From an uncultured Clostridia bacterium (GTDB lineage Bacteria; Bacillota; Clostridia; Christensenellales; UBA3700): 64,000 bases of DNA. Numbering within the stretch: position 1 is the stretch's first letter; every line of letters begins with the position of its first letter. This document shows, in pieces, positions 34,365-43,551 of the stretch. Position numbers and translations under genes: made by a program. Below the pieces are notes generated by a model. It ran no database searches. It was not told the DNA's origin and was given only the letters and a program-made list of their open reading frames with translations. Location: the NCBI GenBank assembly GCA_948471525.1, contig CAOKSY010000004.1, forward strand, positions 62,001-126,000, given 5' to 3'.

Positions 34365-37046
34365 ATGAAAAAATCTAAAATTAAAGTAATCAGCATAGTA
34401 GTTAGCTGCGTCGTCTTATTGACGGTCGTGTCAATCATTTGCGTTCATTTCGCACCCAAAAGCAGTACGAATCCGCTTCAGACCAATAAGAGTTCATATT
34501 CTATGTCTTATAAGGAATTGTCCGAGAAAAGCAACGGGACGGGCAAGTGGCGAGAGGGTATGGTATCCGGTAACGGACTTCAGGGTTTTGTGACAAGCGG
34601 CGCGCCCTATAACGATACTTTTATATATCAAAATATTCATTTGATCTTGCCGAATAAAAATGCAAGAGTCAATCCCGTATCTTATCAGGATCTTGAGTAC
34701 GTAAGACAAAGCATCGTCAACTCGCAAGATATTGTGGACGAGCAAAGTTATGACGACGTATATACTTATCATGCGGGAGCTACGCTCAGGATCAAACAAA
34801 ACAAACAGATCCTAGGAGTAAAGGATTATAAGCGCTTTACGGATTACACTACGGCTTGCGTGGGAGTCCGCTATACCGATTCGAGGGGAAAGTGGGAAAG
34901 ATTGAGCTTTACCTCTCAGTGCGACGGAGTGTCTATCACCCAAATAAGCGCGTCGGATATCGGTAATAAAGTCAATGCTACGCTGTCTTTTGACAATATA
35001 TCCGCCATGGCAAATTTCGGCAAAGGCAACGAGATAGATCTGCAGTATAAGAAATTGGTCGATCAAGATGCGAATGCATTGACTTTCGTTGCGCATTATC
35101 CAGATTACGATACCAGCGAACTCAAAGACGGCGGCTATGCTACGGTATGTTACGTCGTTTGCGAGGGCGGCAAAAAAGAGCGCGTGGCAAATAAAGCGTC
35201 AAAAGAAAGTCAATACGTGGGCGAGGACGACCCCGCGATTTCTATAAACGACGCGGAAAACGTATATATAATAAGCGTGACGGACCGTACTTTCGAGATG
35301 GGCAATTACGAAGATTTCGCAAGTGCGGAAGATTATCCGTTAGTCGACGAACTTTATGAGACTGTGCGCGGCGTTGCGGAAAAATATACCGTCGACGGCA
35401 GGTTTGATTTCGATCAGGCTTTAAAAAATCACACCGATAAATTTACTCCCCAATTCAATGCGGTGTCTATAGATCTCGGCGCGGATATAGATATTTCAAA
35501 CGACAAATTATTGAGTAGCGTAAGATACAAAAAATCTTTGTCTTCCACGCTTGCCGAAAGAGCTTATTATGCGGGAAGATATGCGTATTTGTGCTGTTCC
35601 GGCGTGTCTACGAGCAGGCTTTACGGTATGTGGACGGGAGAGTGGGGCGCCGCTTGGGGATCTAAATATACAATGGACGCCAACGTCAATTTGCAAACCT
35701 CTTCTATGAATACGGGAAATATCCAATCCTCTCCGATCGGCTACGTCAATTTCATTTTGAGACAAGTCAAAGATTGGGAGGACAATGCGTACGCTACGCA
35801 CGGATATACCAACGCGCTGCAGGCGCCTGTAAACAGCGACGGCGACAGGGCGATATTTACCGAAAGCTGCTATCCCTATCCGTTTAGATATTGGAATGCG
35901 GGTACGAGTTGGATGTTGCAACCTTTATACGAAACGGTGCTTTGCTACGGCGATCTTCAAGTGCCGATTTGCGACGAATTCGATCTCGACGAATTGAAGA
36001 CTATACTTTCAACTACCGATGCTCCGCTGTCGGACGCAAAAATCAAAGTCTTGAAAGAAAGAGGATACTTAAAGCTTAAAGAAGATATACTTTATCCGCT
36101 GCTTATCAAATCGGCAAATTATTGGGATCAGCTCATGACTCCCGAATACTATACCGACGCCGACGGATTTATTCGCTATCAAAAGGGAAAGACCGCTCTT
36201 GGCGAGGGAGAGACGTACTGCATCATTCCTTCATACTCGCCGGAGAACAATCCGTCCAATTATCCCAGTCCTTCTTGCGCAAACTCGGCGATAGATATAT
36301 CTGCGTGTAACAGTAATCTGGAAATGCTGTTGGATATAGCGCGGGGCGTCGCGCCTAACGACGATATGTCCAAGTGGGAGAAACTGCGGGAAGATCTGCC
36401 GAAACTCATTTATGACGAAGACGGATCGCTTAAAGAATGGGCTAGTAATTCTTTTGAGGAAAACAACAAACATAGACATTTGAGCCATCTATACTGCGCA
36501 TGGCCGCTTTTTGATACTAGATACGACGCGGAATTGAATACGGCTGCTATACTTGCCGTAAACAACAGAAAGAGCGAAAACAATGCAAGCCATGCGCTTA
36601 TCCACCGCACGCTGATAGCCGCGCGACTGAAAGACAGACAAAGCGCAACCAAGGCAATGGTGGGACTTATGAATTCCAAAATATATTATAGATCGCTTAT
36701 GACAAATCACCATACCAATAAGCGAAGCGGATATTGCACAGATTACAGCATCGGTTATCTCGGCATGGTCAACGAATGTCTTGTTTTTTCCAACAAAGGA
36801 GAAGTCGAATTGCTTCCATGCCTGCCGACAAGCGGATTCGATAGTGGACGGTTGAGCGGATTGAGATTGCGTACTCGGGCGACTTTGACCAATTTGGAAT
36901 GGGACGTCAATGCCAAGACTGTTACGGCTACTATAAAGTCCGATATAGCGCAAAAGATTACGGTATCATGCGGACTATCGGATACGGCAAAAACATTCGA
37001 TTTGAAAGAAGGCGAAGAAATTCAAATTAAATTTGAGATAAAGTAA
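34365..37046 (+). CDS. Glycoside hydrolase family 95-like protein, secreted or membrane-anchored
   Basis: 893 residues from ATG 34365 (AGGGTGA upstream; an earlier in-frame ATG at 34332 has no site). An N-terminal hydrophobic segment (residues 7-29) acts as signal or anchor. Family traits: GKWREGMVSGNGLQGFV near the start, GMWTGEWGAAWGSKYTMDAN with the conserved N-x-N pair, HRHLSHLYCAWPLFD, and the end domain FDSGRLSGLRLRTR. GH95 enzymes are mainly 1,2-alpha-L-fucosidases or galactosidases; this sequence is divergent, so the sugar is uncertain. With the GPH transporter upstream it suggests host-glycan use. Confidence 0.75.
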   Translation: MKKSKIKVISIVVSCVVLLTVVSIICVHFAPKSSTNPLQTNKSSYSMSYKELSEKSNGTGKWREGMVSGNGLQGFVTSGAPYNDTFIYQNIHLILPNKNARVNPVSYQDLEYVRQSIVNSQDIVDEQSYDDVYTYHAGATLRIKQNKQILGVKDYKRFTDYTTACVGVRYTDSRGKWERLSFTSQCDGVSITQISASDIGNKVNATLSFDNISAMANFGKGNEIDLQYKKLVDQDANALTFVAHYPDYDTSELKDGGYATVCYVVCEGGKKERVANKASKESQYVGEDDPAISINDAENVYIISVTDRTFEMGNYEDFASAEDYPLVDELYETVRGVAEKYTVDGRFDFDQALKNHTDKFTPQFNAVSIDLGADIDISNDKLLSSVRYKKSLSSTLAERAYYAGRYAYLCCSGVSTSRLYGMWTGEWGAAWGSKYTMDANVNLQTSSMNTGNIQSSPIGYVNFILRQVKDWEDNAYATHGYTNALQAPVNSDGDRAIFTESCYPYPFRYWNAGTSWMLQPLYETVLCYGDLQVPICDEFDLDELKTILSTTDAPLSDAKIKVLKERGYLKLKEDILYPLLIKSANYWDQLMTPEYYTDADGFIRYQKGKTALGEGETYCIIPSYSPENNPSNYPSPSCANSAIDISACNSNLEMLLDIARGVAPNDDMSKWEKLREDLPKLIYDEDGSLKEWASNSFEENNKHRHLSHLYCAWPLFDTRYDAELNTAAILAVNNRKSENNASHALIHRTLIAARLKDRQSATKAMVGLMNSKIYYRSLMTNHHTNKRSGYCTDYSIGYLGMVNECLVFSNKGEVELLPCLPTSGFDSGRLSGLRLRTRATLTNLEWDVNAKTVTATIKSDIAQKITVSCGLSDTAKTFDLKEGEEIQIKFEIK

Positions 37047-37358
37047 GTAAGAGGAAAATTATAAAAGACGTAGAGCTGCATAATTGATTAAGATATATGA
37101 AGAGGAATCAGAATCGCGGTGATTTGAATATAAAGCTTCTGCTTGTATAGGAAAAGCTTTACAACGAATAAATTGACTGTATTTTGATTCAAATTATTAG
37201 AATACGTTCATAGAATAACCAGAATATTTACAGCTAATTACAATGGTAAAAATCAATATAATTAGTACATATAAAGACCTGAAATATAGATAGATTTTTT
37301 GTCACTGCTTTGCAAAATTATATTAGAGTTTTCGCTTTTTATAACAAAGACAGAACAG

Positions 37359-37414
37359 CGGTCGCGGATAAGCATAATCAACGTTTATATTTGCTATTCG
37401 GCGACCGTTTTTTT
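37359..37414 (+). terminator. Long-loop terminator in the 478-bp gap
   Basis: CGGTCGC (37359-37365) pairs with GCGACCG (37401-37407) and is followed by seven T. The 35-nt loop can form weaker inner pairs. The remainder of the gap 37047-37470 is A+T-rich and shows no gene. Confidence 0.65.
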
Positions 37415-37470
37415 GCAGTATATATTGCAAAAAGAGTAGATAGAGAATAGTTAAATTAGTATTAAAGTAT

Positions 37471-37500
37471 TTGCTAAATCTTAATTAAGACTGATATAAT
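37471..37500 (+). promoter_or_regulatory. Sigma-A promoter of the XRE regulator
   Basis: TTGCTA (37471-37476), an 18-nt spacer and TATAAT (37495-37500), 24 bases before the ATG. Confidence 0.7.
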
Positions 37501-37524
37501 GTTATTGTTAAAGAAGGAAAATTT

Positions 37525-38121
37525 ATGGAGAATAACACTTTAGATAAATTCGGCGATAAAATCTATGAACTCAGAAAGCAAAAGAATTTGTCACAAGATG
37601 ATCTGGCTGAAAAAGTAGGGGTATCGCGTCAAACAGTTTCTAAATGGGAAGCAGATATAATCCAGCCGAAGGCTGATAAGTTGCAGCGAATTTGCAATGC
37701 ATTGGAAGTTGACCTGAATTATTTTGCATTGAGAGACGATTTGATCGATGAGATATGCGAAACCGACGTAAAAAGTAGTGATGTTGCGTGCGATATTGTA
37801 AATCAGGATGAATATTCGGTTAATGAGTTAAGCGATAAAAAAAGTCCAAGAAATAGCGTCAAGAAAAAAGTCATTGCAGCGACAATAATTTTCTCAGTGA
37901 TATTTATAATAGGGATATCAATGATTTTATTTTCTACTATGATAAAAACTCCGGAGATCGAAGGCGGCTTTGGAGATGTTTACGATAGTTTCTATTTTAA
38001 TTTTAGTATTGAAAATATAGGGTGGATATTATTTGGTTTGGCATTGACAGGTCTATGTATATTGGCAATAATTATCATTTGTCATAAATTAAAAACAATA
38101 AAAAAATCTAAAGGGAATTAA
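37525..38121 (+). CDS. Membrane-anchored XRE-family transcriptional regulator
   Basis: 198 residues. The helix-turn-helix (LSQDDLAEKVGVSRQTVSKW) is at residues 19-42, then a variable linker and two membrane helices (about 115-138 and 162-185) separated by a short acidic outside loop. Such membrane-tethered XRE proteins may sense envelope signals. It is followed at once by a small secreted protein (1 nt gap) and then the large surface protein and ABC exporters, which it probably controls. Base use is A+T-rich. Confidence 0.82.
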   Translation: MENNTLDKFGDKIYELRKQKNLSQDDLAEKVGVSRQTVSKWEADIIQPKADKLQRICNALEVDLNYFALRDDLIDEICETDVKSSDVACDIVNQDEYSVNELSDKKSPRNSVKKKVIAATIIFSVIFIIGISMILFSTMIKTPEIEGGFGDVYDSFYFNFSIENIGWILFGLALTGLCILAIIIICHKLKTIKKSKGN

Positions 38122-38122
38122 T

Positions 38123-38611
38123 ATGGAGAAAAAAATTAAAGTTTTGACAACAAATATACTTTTAATAGTCATTGTATTGATTTGTAGTTTAAGTATATTT
38201 GTCAGCAACTCTAACATTGTCGCAAACGCAGATGTTATTGACAGTGAGGGGAATCAAGAAGCCGAACCTCTTGGATTGATGACTAAACTCTCAATTCAGT
38301 TAGGATCAAGCGACGGAAACGTATGGGCGAGTGTCCGGAATGATTTTACTCTAGGCAAGTCTGTGATCGAAGTTTATGTAGAATTATATTCGTCGTATAC
38401 ATATCAAGATAGCTATAGGAATATGATGCTTGAGAATAAAAATTATATTGGTGATTTAGATATATATAAAACTATCAGCACAAGCGCGCCTATAAACGGT
38501 GTGCAAAGATATTGGCGCGGCAGACTGCATTATAGAATGGATAAAAAAGATTGGGTATCAAAAGAGACAACGACGTATTTGGTGAATGTCAACGGACAGG
38601 TGGTAGGATAA
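38123..38611 (+). CDS. Small secreted protein of unknown function
   Basis: 162 residues. Signal peptide or anchor at residues 8-36 (ILLIVIVLICSLSIFVS; possible cleavage in VANAD). The mature part is probably beta-rich, with RYWRGRLHYRMDKKDW and the final TTTYLVNVNGQVVG. No family was recognised. The size and its place between an XRE regulator and ABC exporters recall bacteriocin-like or immunity clusters, but that is only context. Confidence 0.6.
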   Translation: MEKKIKVLTTNILLIVIVLICSLSIFVSNSNIVANADVIDSEGNQEAEPLGLMTKLSIQLGSSDGNVWASVRNDFTLGKSVIEVYVELYSSYTYQDSYRNMMLENKNYIGDLDIYKTISTSAPINGVQRYWRGRLHYRMDKKDWVSKETTTYLVNVNGQVVG

Positions 38612-38635
38612 TTTATAAATAGATTTATTAGTAAG

Positions 38636-38667
38636 AAGGATGCAATAATATTGCGTCCTTTTTTTAT
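38636..38667 (+). terminator. Rho-independent terminator
   Basis: An 11-bp stem with one G-T pair (AAGGATGCAAT with ATTGCGTCCTT) around AAT, then a T run. It ends the regulator/small-protein transcript. Confidence 0.88.
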
Positions 38668-38688
38668 TTTTTCCGACAATAAATATCA

Positions 38689-38728
38689 ATGTCAAATAAA
38701 AGCGACATAATGTCAAATAAAAGCGACA
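38689..38728 (+). promoter_or_regulatory. Tandem 19-bp direct repeats upstream of the surface protein gene
   Basis: ATGTCAAATAAAAGCGACA occurs at 38689-38707 and again at 38710-38728, identical, with a 21-bp period (two helical turns). They lie between the terminator and the surface protein gene, 82 bp before its ATG, and look like a regulator-binding site. The regulator encoded at 37525 is a candidate. Confidence 0.6.
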
Positions 38729-38810
38729 AGTTTTATTTTTATTTTATAAGTTAGTAATGCTATGTTTATATTAATAAGTTTGTGTTACAAAAGGTCGAGG
38801 AGGAAAAAAT

Positions 38811-41800
38811 ATGAATACCAAAATAAAACACGTCGGAAAATCTTTAGTTGCAATTGCAATCCTAATTGTTGCGATATTAACAGTTGCGTTAATTTCTCCA
38901 AACGTTGCAGAAGGTAGCGAAGAAATTGTGGGCGCCGATTTAAATCTTCTTTCTAATAACGGCGTTGAAGATTATTCTAATTTGACGAATCAAGTTTTAC
39001 CGGACAAAATCGATAAAAACAATATAGCGGATTATGTACCGGTCGATAAATTTAACAAAAACGGCACAACTGTTTATAACGGTCGAAATTATGGCTTTAT
39101 AATTTATAGTAACGCAAAGACCAATCACGTATTATTGTTTAAAGAAGAATATACTACGCATGAGGACGGGGACGGATATGACGTCGCGCTGAAAGTCGTA
39201 TATGAAAACTCTTTTTTCAAAACGGGAAGTACTATTATGAATGCAAATAGTCCGTATCATATCGCAATGTCAAAGGTAACTTTAAATAACGCGATTTTTG
39301 ACGCAGATGTTAATAATAATATTGCAAGCGGCGACTATAATTATCTAAACGATAGCGGAGCATATTACACACAGGCTAGATACGAAAATAAATTATCGTT
39401 TTTTAATAAAGGCGCGGCGGAAAGTTATGCTGCTACCGTTGCTTCTTGCATTATAACAATAGGAGTATCGGTTATTTTCCCGCCAGCAGGAGTTGCCGCA
39501 GCGCTTGGCGGTGTTGCCGCAACTGCAGTCGGTATGGCGCCGCTTTTTAAAGATCTTAATAACAACAGTATGTGGTTGGATACCGTTAATCCCGACACAG
39601 CAATTGACTTTCCGCTGTCAAGACAAGGGCAGATCGAAAAGTACGGCAGTCTGAGAAAAAATATGCAAGTCAAAGTGAAAAGCGACAGCGAAGAATATAT
39701 AGGTCAAAGCGGCGATTATACCAAAACCTCTTTCAGAATAATGAATGATCACAAAAAAGATTATTATGTTCTCAACAATATATCATTTGAATTGTGTCGT
39801 TATAGCGCCACAGAGCATCATAAGGTAGATGAGGGATCGATAGAAAGCGTATATAACGTTACGGGAACAGATTGTACTCAGTATACGCAGGTCAAAGAGC
39901 AAAACGAAAGTTTTGAATTGGATTATTATCAAAGAATTTCACCTTTGGCAAAGCCAAATATTTTTAAATTTAAGCCTGAAGTCAGCGGCATTTACAAAAT
40001 GCTTACGCCTATTGGCTATAATCTAACTGTTGATAATAAAGTTAGTGAGACTAATATTGTAAAAGTCGACTCAGTTGGGTGTGAAATCGGTATTTTGCCA
40101 AATTCAGAAAGTCCAAACAGTAAAAATATTATTCACTCGAGATTATTGGCTGAAGATTTCTATAATGGAGAAATAGCGTTTACAAATATAATGATTCGAA
40201 GAAGCCAAGAACTGAATTTGAATTCCGTAACAAAAATTGAAGATCTGGCAATCAAGGTTGAATCAAGCAGTTATATGAACAATGATCTTTACGTCGTTGA
40301 TGCGGGAGACGTTGCAGACAGTATAGATATGTATATTACAGATGAAAATCTCGAAGTATTGGCAAAAGCGATCAAAAAAGATAATTCTCTATACGTCAAT
40401 TATCCCATGAAAGCTAATAAGATATATAGCGTCATATGCGTGAATAGGACAGGCGCCCCGATAGATCTGGAAATTGAGAAGAGAACCGGGCCCACTTTCG
40501 ATGATTATCAAAACGGTATGTTTAGCGGTATTGTGGGATTATATTATAGCTATGAAACGCCGTATACTCAATATTATTCGGTTGAAAACATAGAGATATA
40601 CAATGAGAATGTAAATATCGTAGACGGTATAGGCGGAGACTATTTCTTACAGAGAGGTTATCAGTATTATCTGCGTCCTAATTCAAATTTTGACGTAAAA
40701 TTTAGTCTATCTTCAAAAACTGCAAAAGAATATTATAAGATCGATAGCATTGTTGAATGCGACGGGGTGCTTAACGAAATTTTTGAGTTTATTCCCAAAA
40801 TCGACGCCTTGCATACTTTTAAAGAAGGTTCTTATGATATTTTTGATTCAAAGGGACAGATATATACAAGCGTAAATTCCGCCGTATTGGAAGCGGATAA
40901 AGTATATCGCATCATCAAACGTCAAGTGGGCGGAGTGTTTGGGATATCGTTAAACGGCGAAATTATTGGAATGGGCAATAATACTATCAATTCGGAATCA
41001 GATTATCAAGTATACATATTGAATATTGATCAACGAATAAGGGTAGATATCGCAGTCGATGACAGCGACGTTGATCGTAACGAAAAATTTAGCGTTTATG
41101 ATTATGGATTTAATAAGATAGAGTTCGACCATGGCTACTTGCTAAAGACAGGAAAATACTATCTAATCATAAATAATAAGGACTTTAAGCATATAAATAT
41201 AACGGAATATTTGCAAGAAGTAAATATAAAATTAATTGTAGACGGCAAAGTCTTTAATCAAAATGAAGACGTAAAGTACTATTACGGCAAGTATTTTAGC
41301 CTTCCGACTCCGAAAAAAGAAAGATATGACTTTGACGGATGGATGTCGGGAGATAGATATGTGACGGATAGCTTAGGTTCGAGTTATGACGAATTGCTGG
41401 CAGACGAATTGATTTTGAATGCTTCATGGACTCTTAGAGCGATCGTTATGGAAATCAACTTTGACGACAAAACTACAAAATGGTGGAACGGAGAAGATAT
41501 TGTCGACCAAAATCCGGGAGAACTTTATATCGAAGGCGATCTAATAGATCAACTTATAAATATGAAGTCTAGATTTATTGCGCGTGACGATGGAAAAAAA
41601 CAGGGATATTTCTTATCGACTTTCGATTACGAGAAAAAATCTTCGAGAGGTAACGTCGATTATTACGAATTTTACCCTCAATGGATAATCGAGAAGTACT
41701 TCATAGAATTCATACCGCCGTATAATGATATTTATGCTACGAGTAGGGCAGTAAGTTACGGCGAAAATATTGATTTGTCAGTATTTCCGCAACAAGCATT

Positions 41801-43496
41801 TGCACTCGAGAATAGAAATCTTTATTGGCTCGAGGGATGGAAACTAAGCAGGAATTCTCAAAAGATAGAATTTGAGTTGGGAACAAAACTAATCGATCTT
41901 ACTCCCGAATATGGAAGCGAATATAATTATGATTCCGACGGCGATAAAATAAATGACAGCACGCTTATACGTTTGAGTGCGGAAATACATTACGTCGAGT
42001 ATAATGTTATTATAAACGAAAAAATATTCAATGTCGGACAAGACGGATATACAATTTCCAATTTAGGATATTACGGTTACAATGAATCAGAACATTACGG
42101 CTGCAACGTTCTGCTGAGCGTGGGCGGAAGAAAATTTAGTTTTGGCGGAAAAATCAATATATCCGATCTTACGTCATATTGGCAGGAAGGATATAAGAGC
42201 GTCACTGTAAGATTGAATACAGTGTATACCGCGCTTGACGTTACGTTAAGTTATGATTATGCTGAGACGGATAATATTGATATATATAACGGAAGTATGG
42301 GAAACGTTACTCTTAAGGATGGATACGTAAGAGGATACAAGTTTAATTATTGGACTTTGGACGGAAATGAAATAAGAGTATTGAACTATCATAATTTGGG
42401 CATCAGACAGTATTACAGCGATGTAAACGGGGTGAATTTATTAAAAATAATAGACTATTCGGTATCAAGAACGTCTTTAAAGCCTACCTCTCTTATTACG
42501 TATAGAATAGAGGACGAGGCGACTATCGTCGACTGTTCTAGGTTTGCTACTATGGTAGGAATGAAATTCACAATTTATCCGACGGCTAAAGAGGTTACTT
42601 TTGTCGACGGCAACTGTAGAGATACAGAAATTATTATCGAACCGAGAAACGGTAAATTAGTAATAAATTTGGACAATATTACCATTGCTGCTCTAAACGG
42701 TTTTAGTGCAATCGACGCGTCAGAATGTCCTGAATTGGAGTTATATTCTTACGGGTCGGTAACTTTGAAGGGCGGAGAAGCCTCGTTGCAGGAAGGCGGA
42801 GCCGGAATCAAATGTAGAAATCTGTCTTTATTAGGAGAAGATTTTGAAATAAATGGCGGAGATAGTTTCTCCTATAAATATAACGGACGGGCAGGAATTT
42901 TCGGCGTAGGTAATAGCGCGGATAGATTGATCATTGGCGCATATAAAGTGACGGTAACCGGCGGAAACGGCGCAGGTAGTAACGGAGAAAAACCGCCAGC
43001 TAAAAATGATACAGTGTTTGAGCAGGCTGACCAAGGAAAAGATGGCGCTGACGGCGCACACGGTAAAGACGGAACAGACGGCGCGGTGGCGATATATTAT
43101 CCAGGGACTGTCGTCATAAATTATGAGTCTAAATTGATATGCATAGGCGGAGCTGGCGGTAATGGTCAAAACGGCGGTAACGGTCAAAAAGGCGGAGACG
43201 GCAGAGACGGAAAATTCGGCGTAGTTACTGTTGATCCGGGCAATGGAGGCAATGGCGGAAACGGTGGCAACGGCGGTAACGGCGCGCTAGCTATATACCC
43301 CGGAATCGATCTGATTGAAAACGGTCAATTCACAGGTATTGCAGGTAAAGGCGGCGTTGGCGGTTATTATGGTTACGGCGCGCCTGCAGGTAAGACTAGT
43401 TATACAATATGGGATAATCCGAGATATGGAATTGACGGGAGTGACAGTAAGATTAATGGTCAGGCAGGCAGTAAAGGAAGAAGTACAGCTGCTTGA
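38811..43496 (+). CDS. Giant secreted surface-type protein with Gly/Asn-rich tail
   Basis: 1561 residues. Signal peptide at residues 1-35. A Gly/Ala-rich hydrophobic segment of about 45 residues (near 203-245, containing IGVSVIFPPAGVAAALGG) is unusual inside an exported protein and might insert in a membrane. Residues 800-1000 contain Listeria-Bacteroides-type repeats (YDFDGWMSGDRYV, LILNASW). A beta-helix-like part follows, then a collagen-like tail from about 1385 with GKDGADGAHGKDGTDGA and many GGNGG units. No LPxTG, S-layer or C-terminal membrane anchor is seen. Strong GAGGAGG site. Function unknown; adhesin- or toxin-like by architecture. Confidence 0.7.
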   Translation: MNTKIKHVGKSLVAIAILIVAILTVALISPNVAEGSEEIVGADLNLLSNNGVEDYSNLTNQVLPDKIDKNNIADYVPVDKFNKNGTTVYNGRNYGFIIYSNAKTNHVLLFKEEYTTHEDGDGYDVALKVVYENSFFKTGSTIMNANSPYHIAMSKVTLNNAIFDADVNNNIASGDYNYLNDSGAYYTQARYENKLSFFNKGAAESYAATVASCIITIGVSVIFPPAGVAAALGGVAATAVGMAPLFKDLNNNSMWLDTVNPDTAIDFPLSRQGQIEKYGSLRKNMQVKVKSDSEEYIGQSGDYTKTSFRIMNDHKKDYYVLNNISFELCRYSATEHHKVDEGSIESVYNVTGTDCTQYTQVKEQNESFELDYYQRISPLAKPNIFKFKPEVSGIYKMLTPIGYNLTVDNKVSETNIVKVDSVGCEIGILPNSESPNSKNIIHSRLLAEDFYNGEIAFTNIMIRRSQELNLNSVTKIEDLAIKVESSSYMNNDLYVVDAGDVADSIDMYITDENLEVLAKAIKKDNSLYVNYPMKANKIYSVICVNRTGAPIDLEIEKRTGPTFDDYQNGMFSGIVGLYYSYETPYTQYYSVENIEIYNENVNIVDGIGGDYFLQRGYQYYLRPNSNFDVKFSLSSKTAKEYYKIDSIVECDGVLNEIFEFIPKIDALHTFKEGSYDIFDSKGQIYTSVNSAVLEADKVYRIIKRQVGGVFGISLNGEIIGMGNNTINSESDYQVYILNIDQRIRVDIAVDDSDVDRNEKFSVYDYGFNKIEFDHGYLLKTGKYYLIINNKDFKHINITEYLQEVNIKLIVDGKVFNQNEDVKYYYGKYFSLPTPKKERYDFDGWMSGDRYVTDSLGSSYDELLADELILNASWTLRAIVMEINFDDKTTKWWNGEDIVDQNPGELYIEGDLIDQLINMKSRFIARDDGKKQGYFLSTFDYEKKSSRGNVDYYEFYPQWIIEKYFIEFIPPYNDIYATSRAVSYGENIDLSVFPQQAFALENRNLYWLEGWKLSRNSQKIEFELGTKLIDLTPEYGSEYNYDSDGDKINDSTLIRLSAEIHYVEYNVIINEKIFNVGQDGYTISNLGYYGYNESEHYGCNVLLSVGGRKFSFGGKINISDLTSYWQEGYKSVTVRLNTVYTALDVTLSYDYAETDNIDIYNGSMGNVTLKDGYVRGYKFNYWTLDGNEIRVLNYHNLGIRQYYSDVNGVNLLKIIDYSVSRTSLKPTSLITYRIEDEATIVDCSRFATMVGMKFTIYPTAKEVTFVDGNCRDTEIIIEPRNGKLVINLDNITIAALNGFSAIDASECPELELYSYGSVTLKGGEASLQEGGAGIKCRNLSLLGEDFEINGGDSFSYKYNGRAGIFGVGNSADRLIIGAYKVTVTGGNGAGSNGEKPPAKNDTVFEQADQGKDGADGAHGKDGTDGAVAIYYPGTVVINYESKLICIGGAGGNGQNGGNGQKGGDGRDGKFGVVTVDPGNGGNGGNGGNGGNGALAIYPGIDLIENGQFTGIAGKGGVGGYYGYGAPAGKTSYTIWDNPRYGIDGSDSKINGQAGSKGRSTAA

Positions 43497-43521
43497 TATT
43501 CGTACAATAATATGTTATAAT
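43493..43521 (+). promoter_or_regulatory. Promoter before the ABC exporter pair
   Basis: TTGATA (43493-43498) overlaps the last codon of the surface protein gene; a 17-nt spacer leads to TATAAT (43516-43521). The exporters can therefore be expressed separately. Confidence 0.75.
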
Positions 43522-43551
43522 AATTTAAAACAGTAAATAGAAGGAAAGAGG

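Noticed and set aside
38689..38728. CRISPR array
   Set aside because: Only two copies with a 2-bp gap; spacers and cas genes are absent.
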